From Bacillus sp. FSL K6-3431 (GTDB lineage Bacteria; Bacillota; Bacilli; Bacillales; Bacillaceae_C), in assembly GCF_038002605.1 (NCBI RefSeq), contig NZ_JBBOCT010000001.1, forward strand, positions 2,852,001 to 2,916,000: DNA of 64,000 nt, given 5' to 3'. Made by a program: the position numbers and the translations under genes. The notes under the pieces are model-generated. The model had not been told where the DNA came from, ran no database searches, and worked only from the letters and a program-made list of their open reading frames with translations. Shown here piece by piece: positions 46,440 through 54,549 of this stretch; the stretch's first letter is position 1; each line of letters starts with the position of its first letter.

Positions 46440-46568
46440 ATTTCCTCCCACCTTGCTTAATTCTGCCTTTTTTATAGTATATATCAATTTGCCATCTTCC
46501 TCAGCTTGTAAAGAGCCCCCTTTTTTATAAAGTTCGTTTAATTCAAACTAAAAAATGTAATGTTTTTA

Positions 46569-46830
46569 AAGCCTAAATACCCCCATTGATTAGCTAAAGT
46601 AGATTTATCCACTACGAGTGACTCATAACTGTGGATGAGTGGACTGTTTTTCAATGGGAGAGGATAATAATCCCCAATGATTGCTCATAACTGTGGATGA
46701 ATTGGTTTTACTTCACTAAGATAGATAATAATCCCCAACTACGCTCTCATTTCTGTGGATGAATAGATTTTATTTCACTAAGATAGATAGTAATCCCCAA
46801 CGAGGCAGGTATTACTGTGGATGAGTGGTG
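46569..46830. repeat. 62-bp repeats with DnaA-box-like words
   Basis: TGTGGATGA occurs at 46630, 46692, 46754 and 46816, exactly 62 bp apart each time. ATAATCCCCAA and CTCATAACTG blocks lie between, and the spacers are recognisably homologous. TGTGGATGA differs by one base from the inverted DnaA box TGTGGATAA. A further near-match TTATCCACT lies at 46605. The array is upstream of the two-component operon and downstream of rsgA. The rest of 46440-47017 shows no gene. Confidence 0.85.
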
Positions 46831-47017
46831 TGTAACATCATGCAAGTCTTTAATAACTGTATATTTACCATATATTCATTCAAATGAATAGCTAGGATTA
46901 CGGCTAAAGCTATGAAATTTAGCTAGTAAATGTGAATCATAATAAGACAAACTTCATAGATTGAATAACTAGTCCAACATCCGTATAGTTCCCGAAATGT
47001 CTAATGTATGCCAAAAT

Positions 47018-47056
47018 GAATAAAAAGCTGACAATGAAGCTGTCAGCCTTTTATTC
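47018..47056 (-). terminator. rsgA terminator
   Basis: GAATAAAA(G)GCTGACA / TGTCAGC(T)TTTTATTC hairpin, directly after the rsgA stop. Confidence 0.85.
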
Positions 47057-47074
47057 ACTATCTTTCTATTTCAT

Positions 47075-48133
47075 TCATTTTTTCCGCTTTTTCTGTCCCA
47101 TTGTGATCTTTTTCCACTTTTCCTTATCGGCGAGGGCAAGTTGCTTATCTTCTTTTCTATTCAAATAGGCTAATTCTTTTTGCAATTTGAGATAGCTTTC
47201 GTATCGATCCGAGTCCAATTTACCTTCATCTATCGCTTCTCCCACAGAACAGCCTGGTTCACCATGATGCTGACAATCTCTAAATTTGCAATGGGATGCT
47301 AGCTCTTCAATATCCGAAAATCCTTGGCTTAAACCTGTATCAGCTTCCCAAAGCTGCAACTCCCTCATGCCTGGAGTATCAATTAAAATACCACCTTGAT
47401 CCAAGACAATAAGTTCGCGATGGGTTGTTGTATGCCTACCTTTATCATCATCTTCTCGAATTTCAGACGTTTTTAACGTTTCTATTCCGGTAAAGGCATT
47501 GACTAGTGTTGACTTTCCAACTCCAGATGATCCGAGCAGTGCGACCGTCCTTCCTTCTCCCATATATATAGCCAATGCTTCAAGACCTACTTTCTGCTCT
47601 GCACTGACAACATGAATCGGGACTCCGATAGCTACTGCCTCTGTTTCCCTAACCTTTTTATCTACATCATCACATAGATCGGCTTTGCTCAGTACAATGA
47701 CCGGGTTCGCTCCACTCTCCCAAGTTGTTAATATATAGCGTTCAATTCTTCGAACATTAAAGTCCGAATTCAAAGCTGCTACAATAAAAACCGTATCGAC
47801 ATTCGTAGCAACAATTTGCTCTTCAGTAGTAACACCAGCGACTTTACGTGAGAATTTACTTTTACGCGGTAAAACTTTGTGTATCGTCGCTTTACCTTCT
47901 TCTCTCCTCAGCGTCATCAAGACCCAATCACCGACAGCTGGATAATCACCGCGTCCCGCAGCATGAAACCGAAGTTTCCCTGACACTTCAGCAAGAACTT
48001 CTCCATCCTCAGCCAAAACTCTATACATGCGTTTATGTTCTAATGCTACTCTTCCCGCTGTGTATCCCTCTTTTATATATATTTTACATTCATTTTCAAA
48101 AAAATGATCCCAACCTAATGTTTGTAAATTCAT
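47075..48133 (-). CDS. rsgA: Ribosome small-subunit-dependent GTPase A
   Basis: About 352 residues from ATG 48133 (GGAGG 7 bp upstream; the longer reading is rejected). The circularly permuted GTPase has an N-terminal OB fold, then G4 (VLSKADL), G5, G1 (LLGSSGVGKSTLVNAF) and G3 (IDTPGMRE). The C-terminal zinc knuckle is CKFRDCQHHGEPGC. RsgA acts in late 30S maturation. This longer form differs from the roughly 298-residue YloQ of the prkC-rpe locus, so it is probably a second paralogue. Its leader contains a terminator-like hairpin. Confidence 0.9.
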   Translation of the reverse strand: MNLQTLGWDHFFENECKIYIKEGYTAGRVALEHKRMYRVLAEDGEVLAEVSGKLRFHAAGRGDYPAVGDWVLMTLRREEGKATIHKVLPRKSKFSRKVAGVTTEEQIVATNVDTVFIVAALNSDFNVRRIERYILTTWESGANPVIVLSKADLCDDVDKKVRETEAVAIGVPIHVVSAEQKVGLEALAIYMGEGRTVALLGSSGVGKSTLVNAFTGIETLKTSEIREDDDKGRHTTTHRELIVLDQGGILIDTPGMRELQLWEADTGLSQGFSDIEELASHCKFRDCQHHGEPGCSVGEAIDEGKLDSDRYESYLKLQKELAYLNRKEDKQLALADKEKWKKITMGQKKRKK

Positions 48134-48185
48134 GTCCATCCTCCAATTAACTTTTTGCATGAAGAAAAGCTGCGGCCCCTGCAAC

Positions 48186-48210
48186 AAAAAAATAACCGCC
48201 CTCTGCGGTT
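48186..48210 (-). terminator. Terminator-like hairpin in the rsgA leader
   Basis: AACCGC-AGAGG-GCGGTT followed by ATTTTTTT on the minus strand, 53 bp before the rsgA ATG. No complete gene lies upstream on this strand, so it suggests attenuation of rsgA. Confidence 0.6.
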
Positions 48211-48313
48211 TTCAATTTGTGTTACAGGCATACTATCCCGTTCACTTATCAAACCATGAGCTACATATTTTTGCCCATGGAAATTGGAGTATTTAAAGAA
48301 GCATGAGAACATA

Positions 48314-48382
48314 CTACTGCAAATGAACACCTTTTTCCACGGGCTTGATGAAATTAGTTTTATTGCTGATTACAATTGCCAT
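48314..48382 (-). other. Possible 22-residue leader ORF upstream of rsgA
   Basis: GGGAGGA is followed 7 bp later by ATG and a 22-codon ORF beginning MAIVISNKTNFIKPVEKG and ending TAG. A second frame past the stop stays open down to the rsgA ribosome site. The tract could be a leader peptide or a frameshifted small gene. The remaining 48383-48637 segment is AT-rich and has no other visible gene. Confidence 0.35.
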
Positions 48383-48637
48383 AATACATTCCTCCCTTGG
48401 AACATCTAGTGTTTTTTTACATTTTCATTTTACAGTGTTACCGTTTACATGTAAAGCCTATTTTAACCACATCAAGATTACGCCCTACTACAAAACGCAT
48501 AAGATTATATCATCATCTATCCGAACTTGTTATAGAAACTGAGTTGCCAACTTTTTTTAAAACCCCTCCCTTTCTTTTATAACAAGATTGTTATATTCTA
48601 AAACAAACAACAAAGCGCAAACTGGGAGGAAAGAACA

Positions 48638-49459
48638 ATGACAATGAAAAAAACATTAACGCTTGCTGGATCTGATTCTAGTGGCGGAGCTGGTATACAA
48701 GCAGATTTAAAAACTTTTCAAGAAAATGGCGTATATGGAATGACTGCCCTCACTTCCATCGTAACGATGGACCCAGACAATGGCTGGAATCACGGCGTTT
48801 TTCCAATTGACGTTAGTATAGTAGAACAGCAATTAAATACAATCCTTTCAGTAGGTGTTGACGCAATGAAGACTGGAATGCTTGGTTCCGTCGATATCAT
48901 TGAACTCGGCGCAAAAAAGATCGATGAACATCAGCTAAACAATATCGTCATTGACCCTGTCATGGTATGTAAAGGCGAAGACGAAGTACTTCAACCGGAA
49001 AATACAGAAGCAATGCGGGAATTGTTAGTACCGCGGGCAACAATCGTTACTCCCAACCTTTTTGAAGCATGGCAACTTGCAAAAACAGGTCCGATTAAAA
49101 CAATTGACGATATGAAAGAAGCTGCAGCGAAAATTCATGATCTTGGTGCGAAAAATGTCGTTATCAAAGGTGGAATAGGCATAGAACATGATAAAGCAGT
49201 TGATCTTTTCTATGACGGAAAAGAATTCACCCTTCTGAAAAATCCTAAGCTTGATACAACATATAATCACGGTGCCGGTTGCACATTCGCAGCTGCCATT
49301 ACAGCAAATCTCGCTAAAGGCAAATCAGTAAAAGACGCTGTTGCTGCCGCCAAAGAATTCGTGTCAGCTGCAATCGAACACGGCTGGAAGATGAATCAAT
49401 ACGTAGGACCAGTTATGCATGGTGCCTATACACAATTTGTCGGCAGTGCGAGAAACTAA
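48638..49459 (+). CDS. pdxK: Pyridoxine/pyridoxal kinase (ThiD family)
   Basis: This 273-residue ribokinase-fold kinase has the ThiD-like N-terminus LTLAGSDSSGGAGIQADLKT and the C-terminal anion hole and catalytic region YNHGAGCTFAAAITA. Length and sequence fit B. subtilis PdxK (YwdB), which phosphorylates pyridoxine, pyridoxal and HMP. B. subtilis ywdB lies in the same ywd region. TGGGAGGA precedes the start. Confidence 0.88.
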   Translation: MTMKKTLTLAGSDSSGGAGIQADLKTFQENGVYGMTALTSIVTMDPDNGWNHGVFPIDVSIVEQQLNTILSVGVDAMKTGMLGSVDIIELGAKKIDEHQLNNIVIDPVMVCKGEDEVLQPENTEAMRELLVPRATIVTPNLFEAWQLAKTGPIKTIDDMKEAAAKIHDLGAKNVVIKGGIGIEHDKAVDLFYDGKEFTLLKNPKLDTTYNHGAGCTFAAAITANLAKGKSVKDAVAAAKEFVSAAIEHGWKMNQYVGPVMHGAYTQFVGSARN

Positions 49460-49470
49460 TCTTCTCTTGA

Positions 49471-49506
49471 AAATAATCCAGCCATTGGTGGCTGGATTAT
49501 TTTTAT
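49471..49506 (+). terminator. pdxK terminator
   Basis: AAATAATCCAGCC / GGCTGGATTATTTTT with a short loop, directly after pdxK. Confidence 0.92.
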
Positions 49507-49580
49507 TTTATTTCTAACATTTAAAATCCATGGCTTGTGGTGTGGGATTAATAATTGGGGTCATTTTTAAAAAGAAAGGA

Positions 49581-49933
49581 TTAACGAAGTTTCATTTTCA
49601 TGATTTCACGATCATGTTCAGTAATTTTTTGATCAAAATATCTGATGTCTATTTTTGTTACCATTTCGCTTTTGATTACTCTTATATCTTTACTATTGGC
49701 ATCCACTTTGGATTGTAGTTGATTCCTCTTCATGGTTTATCAACATATCACTCATATAATTTAATAACTCCGTGTGACTTGTCAATATTTCACCCTGATT
49801 ATTTACCGTAGCTTCAATCTTTTCTAACTTCACTTCCATCTTATCCATTCTAGCTTCCATCTTACTTTCCATCTTGTCCATTCTAACTTCCAGCTTACTT
49901 TCCATTTATTTTTTCCAAAATAAGATTTAACAT
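49581..49933 (-). pseudogene. Decayed coiled-coil protein gene
   Basis: Three frames read in order give one coiled-coil protein. MLNLILEKI starts at ATG 49933 behind GGAGGA. The frame then changes near an A-run to ESKLEVRMDKMESKMEARM (ORF 49905-49693). Near 49725 it changes again to NQLQSKVDANSKDIRVIKS and YFDQKITEHDREIMK, ending TAA at 49581. The heptad/11-mer pattern and the tail match a common family of small Bacillus proteins of unknown function. At least two frameshifts are needed, so it is probably dead. Confidence 0.7.
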
Positions 49934-50086
49934 TTCCTCCATCTATGTCCTCTCCTCTCTCATTATTACACTTATATTAACATATCCCAGACCAAATATT
50001 ACTCCTTGGAAAATCTTATTTTTCGTATTCCATTCATTTTTTTAGTAAAATAAATATATTGCTCCATTAAGAAGGAGGTTTTAATT

Positions 50087-50434
50087 ATGGAAGTTATTGT
50101 TATCGAGAAAGTTCAGCATATGATCAATCAATTCGCACGTGAAAATGTGTTTATCCATTTAGAAACAACAAATGGCGCCTACGCTTCACATCAAAATGAA
50201 TCATTTTTTTCAGCTGGGGCATATATTCGTAATGCCGAGGTTTGCTATGAGCACGGAAAAATTATCGGGGACGGACCATATCGTGCCGGATTAAAGCTTC
50301 CCATTGGTTGGATTTATGCGGAAGGCCTTACTCATTTTGAAGTGGATGACTTAGGGAGACTCTTACTTGCCGGTCACGGAAATGATGGAAAATTAGCTGT
50401 TGCACTTGAAATTAGTAAAACACCTTTTGAATAA
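50087..50434 (+). CDS. yojF: YojF family protein (DUF1806)
   Basis: This 115-residue protein is found next to bshB2 in Bacilli, as here (20 bp apart). It has beta-rich segments including FFSAGAYIRNAEV and KLPIGWIYAEGLTHF. It is proposed to assist bacillithiol biosynthesis, but has no assigned catalytic role. AAGGAGG precedes the ATG. Confidence 0.92.
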   Translation: MEVIVIEKVQHMINQFARENVFIHLETTNGAYASHQNESFFSAGAYIRNAEVCYEHGKIIGDGPYRAGLKLPIGWIYAEGLTHFEVDDLGRLLLAGHGNDGKLAVALEISKTPFE

Positions 50435-50454
50435 AAGATAGGGAGCTGACACCA

Positions 50455-51138
50455 ATGGAAAAAGAGCGCCGCGTACTAGTTGTGTTTCCCCACCCTGATG
50501 ATGAGGCTTTTGGGGTGTCAGGAACGATTGCTACTTATATCAAACAAGGAACTCCTGTTACATATGCCTGCTTGACGCTTGGGGAAATGGGGAGAAACCT
50601 TGGTAATCCGCCCTTTGCAACGAGAGAATCGCTGCCAAAAATTCGTAAAGCAGAACTTGAAGCAGCTGTAAAAGCAATGGGACTAACCGATTTACGTATG
50701 ATGGGATATCGAGATAAAACACTTGAATTTGAAAATGATGAAAAGCTTGCGAATATGGTATTTCAATTAATTGATGAGCTAAATCCTTCACTCGTCATCT
50801 CTTTTTATCCAGGATATTCTGTTCATCCTGATCACGAAGCAACAGCAAGAGCAGTCGTCCGTGCTGTTCGCAGGCTACCAAAAGATAGTCGTCCAAAACT
50901 GCACTGCGTTGCTTTTTCAAATAATCATGAAGCGGAAATCGGACCAGCTGACATTGTTTATGACGTGAGCGATGCTTGGGAACAGAAATTTAATACATTA
51001 AAAGCACATATTTCTCAAACTGCTTGGATGCTTATTGAGTTAGAAGAACATATATCAGAAAAAAATCCAGATTTAATTGCTCGTTGGCAAAAAGAGCGTT
51101 TTTGGACATATGATTGGGAAAAAGATAAAGTTTTATAA
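50455..51138 (+). CDS. bshB2: Bacillithiol biosynthesis deacetylase BshB2
   Basis: This 227-residue LmbE/PIG-L family zinc deacetylase has metal ligands in PHPDDEAFG and the HPDHEATARAV motif. It deacetylates GlcNAc-malate in the bacillithiol pathway, backing up BshB1. Adjacent to yojF as in B. subtilis. Confidence 0.94.
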   Translation: MEKERRVLVVFPHPDDEAFGVSGTIATYIKQGTPVTYACLTLGEMGRNLGNPPFATRESLPKIRKAELEAAVKAMGLTDLRMMGYRDKTLEFENDEKLANMVFQLIDELNPSLVISFYPGYSVHPDHEATARAVVRAVRRLPKDSRPKLHCVAFSNNHEAEIGPADIVYDVSDAWEQKFNTLKAHISQTAWMLIELEEHISEKNPDLIARWQKERFWTYDWEKDKVL

Positions 51139-51178
51139 GAAAACCTGAGGAAATTAACTTCTTTCCTCAGGTTTTTTT
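51139..51178 (+). terminator. bshB2 terminator
   Basis: AAAACCTGAGGAAA / TTTCCTCAGGTTTTTTT, starting at the bshB2 stop. Confidence 0.92.
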
Positions 51179-51227
51179 ATCAATTTGACTCTTTTTTTCA
51201 GAAAAACATTTGGATTCGCTCTTTGAA

Positions 51228-51287
51228 TTAATTGCACAAGTTTGATACTTAATTGCGCCACTCAATGTTAATTGCACCACTAGATAA
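51228..51287. repeat. Short degenerate tandem repeat (~20 bp, three units)
   Basis: TTAATTGCAC, TTAATTGCGCCACTC and TTAATTGCACCACTA start at 51228, 51249 and 51268 (periods 21 and 19). It sits between convergent genes. The GCCACTC word recalls the 18.5 kb array. Confidence 0.55.
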
Positions 51288-51293
51288 AGACAG

Positions 51294-51323
51294 AAAAAAC
51301 AGCCAGACTTACCAGGCTGTTTT
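51294..51323 (-). terminator. Terminator of the sugar operon
   Basis: AAAACAGCC / GGCTGTTTT hairpin with flanking T/A runs, just past the isomerase gene on the minus strand. Confidence 0.88.
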
Positions 51324-51334
51324 CTTCGTTCCAC

Positions 51335-52093
51335 TTATTTATTTGCAAGACCCTTTAAATAGTTAATACTTATTTCAATGCTTTCAAACGGAGTACGACG
51401 TGTCGCGTCCTGTTCAACAACAAACCATGCTACTCCGATTTCTTTTCCAATTTCTAATACTGCTTCAATATCAACGCCGCCCGTTCCAAGCTCCGCGAAA
51501 AATTGCTCTTCATCTAATGTCATATCTTTTAGGTGAATAAGTGGTGTACGATCTTGGTAGCGTTTAATCCACTCAACTGGATTTTCCCCAGCTTTTGTCA
51601 ACCAGTATACATCTGGCTCCGCTTGCACATTATTTGCACTTGTATCATTAAAAATGGCTTCAAGAGCTGTTCTACCATCAGATAAACGCTCTAATTCAAA
51701 ATCATGGTTATGATAGCAAAGTGTAATACCTTCTTGACGGCATGTTTCACCCGCTTCTTCTAAAAATGGAATAAGTGCTTGATAATCTTCTTCGCTTCGT
51801 TGATCTGGTAGTAAATATGGACAAACGATATACTCGCTTCCTAATACTTTCTGATCATCAATAACTCTAGTTAAATCGTTTTTCAAATCGTCCAATGGAA
51901 CATGACTGGATGCCGCTTTAAGACCAAGTTCATCTAATAATGCTCTCACTTCTGTTACTGGTAAACCGCCATAGCCTGCAAATTCCACGCCATCAAAGCC
52001 AAGTTCTGCGACTTTTTTCAATGTACCTGCAAAATCTTTCTCACTTTCTTCACGTAAAGTAAACATCTGAACCGCTACTGGAATCGTTCTCAT
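51335..52093 (-). CDS. Sugar phosphate isomerase/epimerase family protein
   Basis: This 252-residue AP-endonuclease-2-like TIM barrel (IolE/xylose-isomerase-like) has motifs GFDGVEFAGYGG, LCYHNHDFEL, EPDVYWLTKAG, IHLKDMT and GGVDIEAVL, with metal-ligand Glu/His/Asp in place. It is the last gene of the oligosaccharide operon and likely acts on a released sugar in the cytosol. The exact reaction (isomerase, epimerase or dehydratase) is not readable. Confidence 0.85.
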   Translation of the reverse strand: MRTIPVAVQMFTLREESEKDFAGTLKKVAELGFDGVEFAGYGGLPVTEVRALLDELGLKAASSHVPLDDLKNDLTRVIDDQKVLGSEYIVCPYLLPDQRSEEDYQALIPFLEEAGETCRQEGITLCYHNHDFELERLSDGRTALEAIFNDTSANNVQAEPDVYWLTKAGENPVEWIKRYQDRTPLIHLKDMTLDEEQFFAELGTGGVDIEAVLEIGKEIGVAWFVVEQDATRRTPFESIEISINYLKGLANK

Positions 52094-52128
52094 TTTTCTC
52101 CCTCTTCTCTATATTTATAATTAAAAGT

Positions 52129-54522
52129 TTATCTACATGTCATTGTACATGTTACCTCAATAAATTCCAATTCTCTACTCTTTTCATAGCTAATCTTAAC
52201 GGAAGTTGCTTCACTAAGAATGAATGGATCCAATTTCCATAATGGTATACACACTTCAAAATTCGTATTCTTTTGTATATCAAACGTTTTATATGAAGTA
52301 CTATTTCTTTTCTTATCTGAAATATGTACAGTCACTCCATCCGATGTGTCCGGATCTATTACTCTCATACTTAAGTAGTTAAATTTCTTCATATTTATCG
52401 GTTCTTCAAAAATTAATTCTATCATTCCTTCTGAAACCTTTTTCGATTTGATCTTTATCTTTTCTGTCATATCGGCAGAAGTATACTTTCCAATGCCATT
52501 TGTTTCTCCCATTAAACGGCGATGGTCTTGAACAAATAGATCATACAATGGTTTTGTCGTTTGACGGTCCATATGATACATCCCCATCGTTTGATAAAAT
52601 TGGTTATGATTCACATACCAATCAAATACGGTCCAGTAATCAATTGCCGCAACATAACCATGCTCATTTATCATTCCTTGTGGTGTTACAGTTGCTTTTT
52701 CAATTAGAGCTAATTGAACATCCTCATAAATTTCCACTTGCTTTTGTATGTAACTCTTATCTGCATTACTCCATATGCCATATTCCGTATTTATAATCGG
52801 TTTATTTGGCCATCTTTGATGTGCCTTTTCTATAAAATCTCTTGTTCCTTCATAAGGTGTACTTCCATGGAAGACTCCGAAGTACATTGTCCACCCAGCA
52901 ACATCCAATGGTTCCATCGATTCATCGTCGAACCCAGGTTGGTCAGCGGCAGCACTTTGGGTAATCAATCTACCATCATGATAAGTATTTCTCACTTCAT
53001 TTACTAATCGTTCATTATATTTTTTTCGAAGCTTTACATCCTTTGATTCATTTTGGGTGCTCCACATTACGATAGATGGTCTATTAAAATTAGAGAAGAT
53101 CATTTCTCGCCACATCTGATAGGAGATTTCCCTTTTTTCTTGTACTTCATAATGAGTGGTCTCAAATTGCCATAAAGGTATTTCGCTCATCGCTGTTAAT
53201 CCTAATCGATCCAACATAATAAACGTATAAATATGATTTGGATAATGCGCCGTTCTAACCATATTAACAGATAAATCTGCTATTTGAAGGAAGTCACTTT
53301 TTATTCTTTCCCAAGAAGCCGTTCGCCCATAATCGGGCCATTCTTCATGTCTGGCAACCCCTGCTAAAAAAATTGGTTCTTCATTCAAGCATATATGTGC
53401 ATTTTCCGTCTTAACGGTCCTAATACCAAATTGAGTATAGAAAGAATCAGTTTCAAAATCCTCATCCATAAGTAACATTTCCAACACATATAAATGTGGT
53501 TCCCTAATGCTCCAAAGATCCGGATTATTTACAACTACCTGATAAGTGACGGTCCTCGTTTCATTTGGAGATAATTCCAGAGTTCCTTCAGCAACACCTT
53601 CTACATCAGCCTTCTGCGTACAAATACATTTTGCATACGGATGTAACAACCAATTTTCACTCGTATAATCCGTTTCATATATGCTGCCTTTTAGTGACAC
53701 AACTTTGGAGTAATTTGTGCGATTTTCAACTACTATTGTTATATCCACATCGCCTTTTGTATTCTTAGGAACGACATCAGCCCTTGCCACATGAACTCCG
53801 TAAGTAGCTTCCAAGAAAATATCTTGGAGAATTCCCGTGTAATTGAAAAAGTCATTATTTACTGCGGGCACTGTATCATATCTTGTCGTCCATGGCGGAT
53901 TATCTACCCGGACTACAATCGTATTTTCACCTTTATGTATGAATGAAGTAACATCAAAAGCAAAAGGAGTGTATCCACCTTCATGGTAGCCTATATAGCT
54001 TCCATTGATCCAAAAGTCGCCTATATAGGATAAGCCTAAACACTTTAATGTGACTACTTTTTCATCCCATTTTTCGTCAAGGACGAAATTTCTTCTATAC
54101 CAAACACCATCTTCATACGTTTCAGCACCATTTATTTCTTCTTTACCCGTCAGTTTGTTTTCTGGTAAAGGAATAGTATGATCTTCCCAGCTACTATCAT
54201 CGAATGCAGCAGAAACAATTCCCCCTGCATGGTTTTCAGTTGCAGTAATCCAGTTTGCATCACGGATCATCATGGACCAATCATGATCCGCTTCAAATCT
54301 TTGTTTTTTCCATATTCCTGCAAGTGATGTCATTAGTCGATTTTGCGGCTCGAACGATGGATATGGAATCCCACTTTGAAAGGGAATAGATCCGCCATCC
54401 TTATTTTTCAATTGAAAAGTAGATTGTAAGCTTCCCGTCAATGAATCTATTTGTTGTTCATGTTTGTTTGTCATTTGTGCACCAACCTGACTTGAATGAT
54501 GTGATGGAAGAGGACTAATCAT
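52129..54522 (-). CDS. Glycoside hydrolase family 2 enzyme
   Basis: About 797 residues from ATG 54522; GTG 54531 is too close to its site. It has a sugar-binding jelly-roll (about 60-240), an immunoglobulin-like domain (about 245-380) and a TIM barrel. The acid/base Glu is E492 (MWSTQNES) and the nucleophile is E580 (INTEYG). An extra C-terminal beta domain follows. There is no signal peptide, so it acts in the cytosol on imported oligosaccharides. GH2 covers beta-galactosidases, beta-glucuronidases and beta-mannosidases; the specificity is undetermined. Confidence 0.9.
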   Translation of the reverse strand: MISPLPSHHSSQVGAQMTNKHEQQIDSLTGSLQSTFQLKNKDGGSIPFQSGIPYPSFEPQNRLMTSLAGIWKKQRFEADHDWSMMIRDANWITATENHAGGIVSAAFDDSSWEDHTIPLPENKLTGKEEINGAETYEDGVWYRRNFVLDEKWDEKVVTLKCLGLSYIGDFWINGSYIGYHEGGYTPFAFDVTSFIHKGENTIVVRVDNPPWTTRYDTVPAVNNDFFNYTGILQDIFLEATYGVHVARADVVPKNTKGDVDITIVVENRTNYSKVVSLKGSIYETDYTSENWLLHPYAKCICTQKADVEGVAEGTLELSPNETRTVTYQVVVNNPDLWSIREPHLYVLEMLLMDEDFETDSFYTQFGIRTVKTENAHICLNEEPIFLAGVARHEEWPDYGRTASWERIKSDFLQIADLSVNMVRTAHYPNHIYTFIMLDRLGLTAMSEIPLWQFETTHYEVQEKREISYQMWREMIFSNFNRPSIVMWSTQNESKDVKLRKKYNERLVNEVRNTYHDGRLITQSAAADQPGFDDESMEPLDVAGWTMYFGVFHGSTPYEGTRDFIEKAHQRWPNKPIINTEYGIWSNADKSYIQKQVEIYEDVQLALIEKATVTPQGMINEHGYVAAIDYWTVFDWYVNHNQFYQTMGMYHMDRQTTKPLYDLFVQDHRRLMGETNGIGKYTSADMTEKIKIKSKKVSEGMIELIFEEPINMKKFNYLSMRVIDPDTSDGVTVHISDKKRNSTSYKTFDIQKNTNFEVCIPLWKLDPFILSEATSVKISYEKSRELEFIEVTCTMTCR

Positions 54523-54549
54523 ATAGTCCACTTCCCCTTTTATTCCTTA

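Noticed and set aside
46569..46830. Chromosomal replication origin
   Set aside because: No dnaA, dnaN or rnpA genes nearby, the boxes all differ by one base from the consensus, and no AT-rich unwinding element stands out.
48130..48330. 66-residue gene upstream of rsgA
   Set aside because: It has no ribosome site of its own and crosses the leader hairpin. Reported only as an open tract in the leader.
49530..49718. 62-residue plus-strand protein after pdxK
   Set aside because: No ribosome site. The opposite strand carries a recognisable decayed coiled-coil gene.
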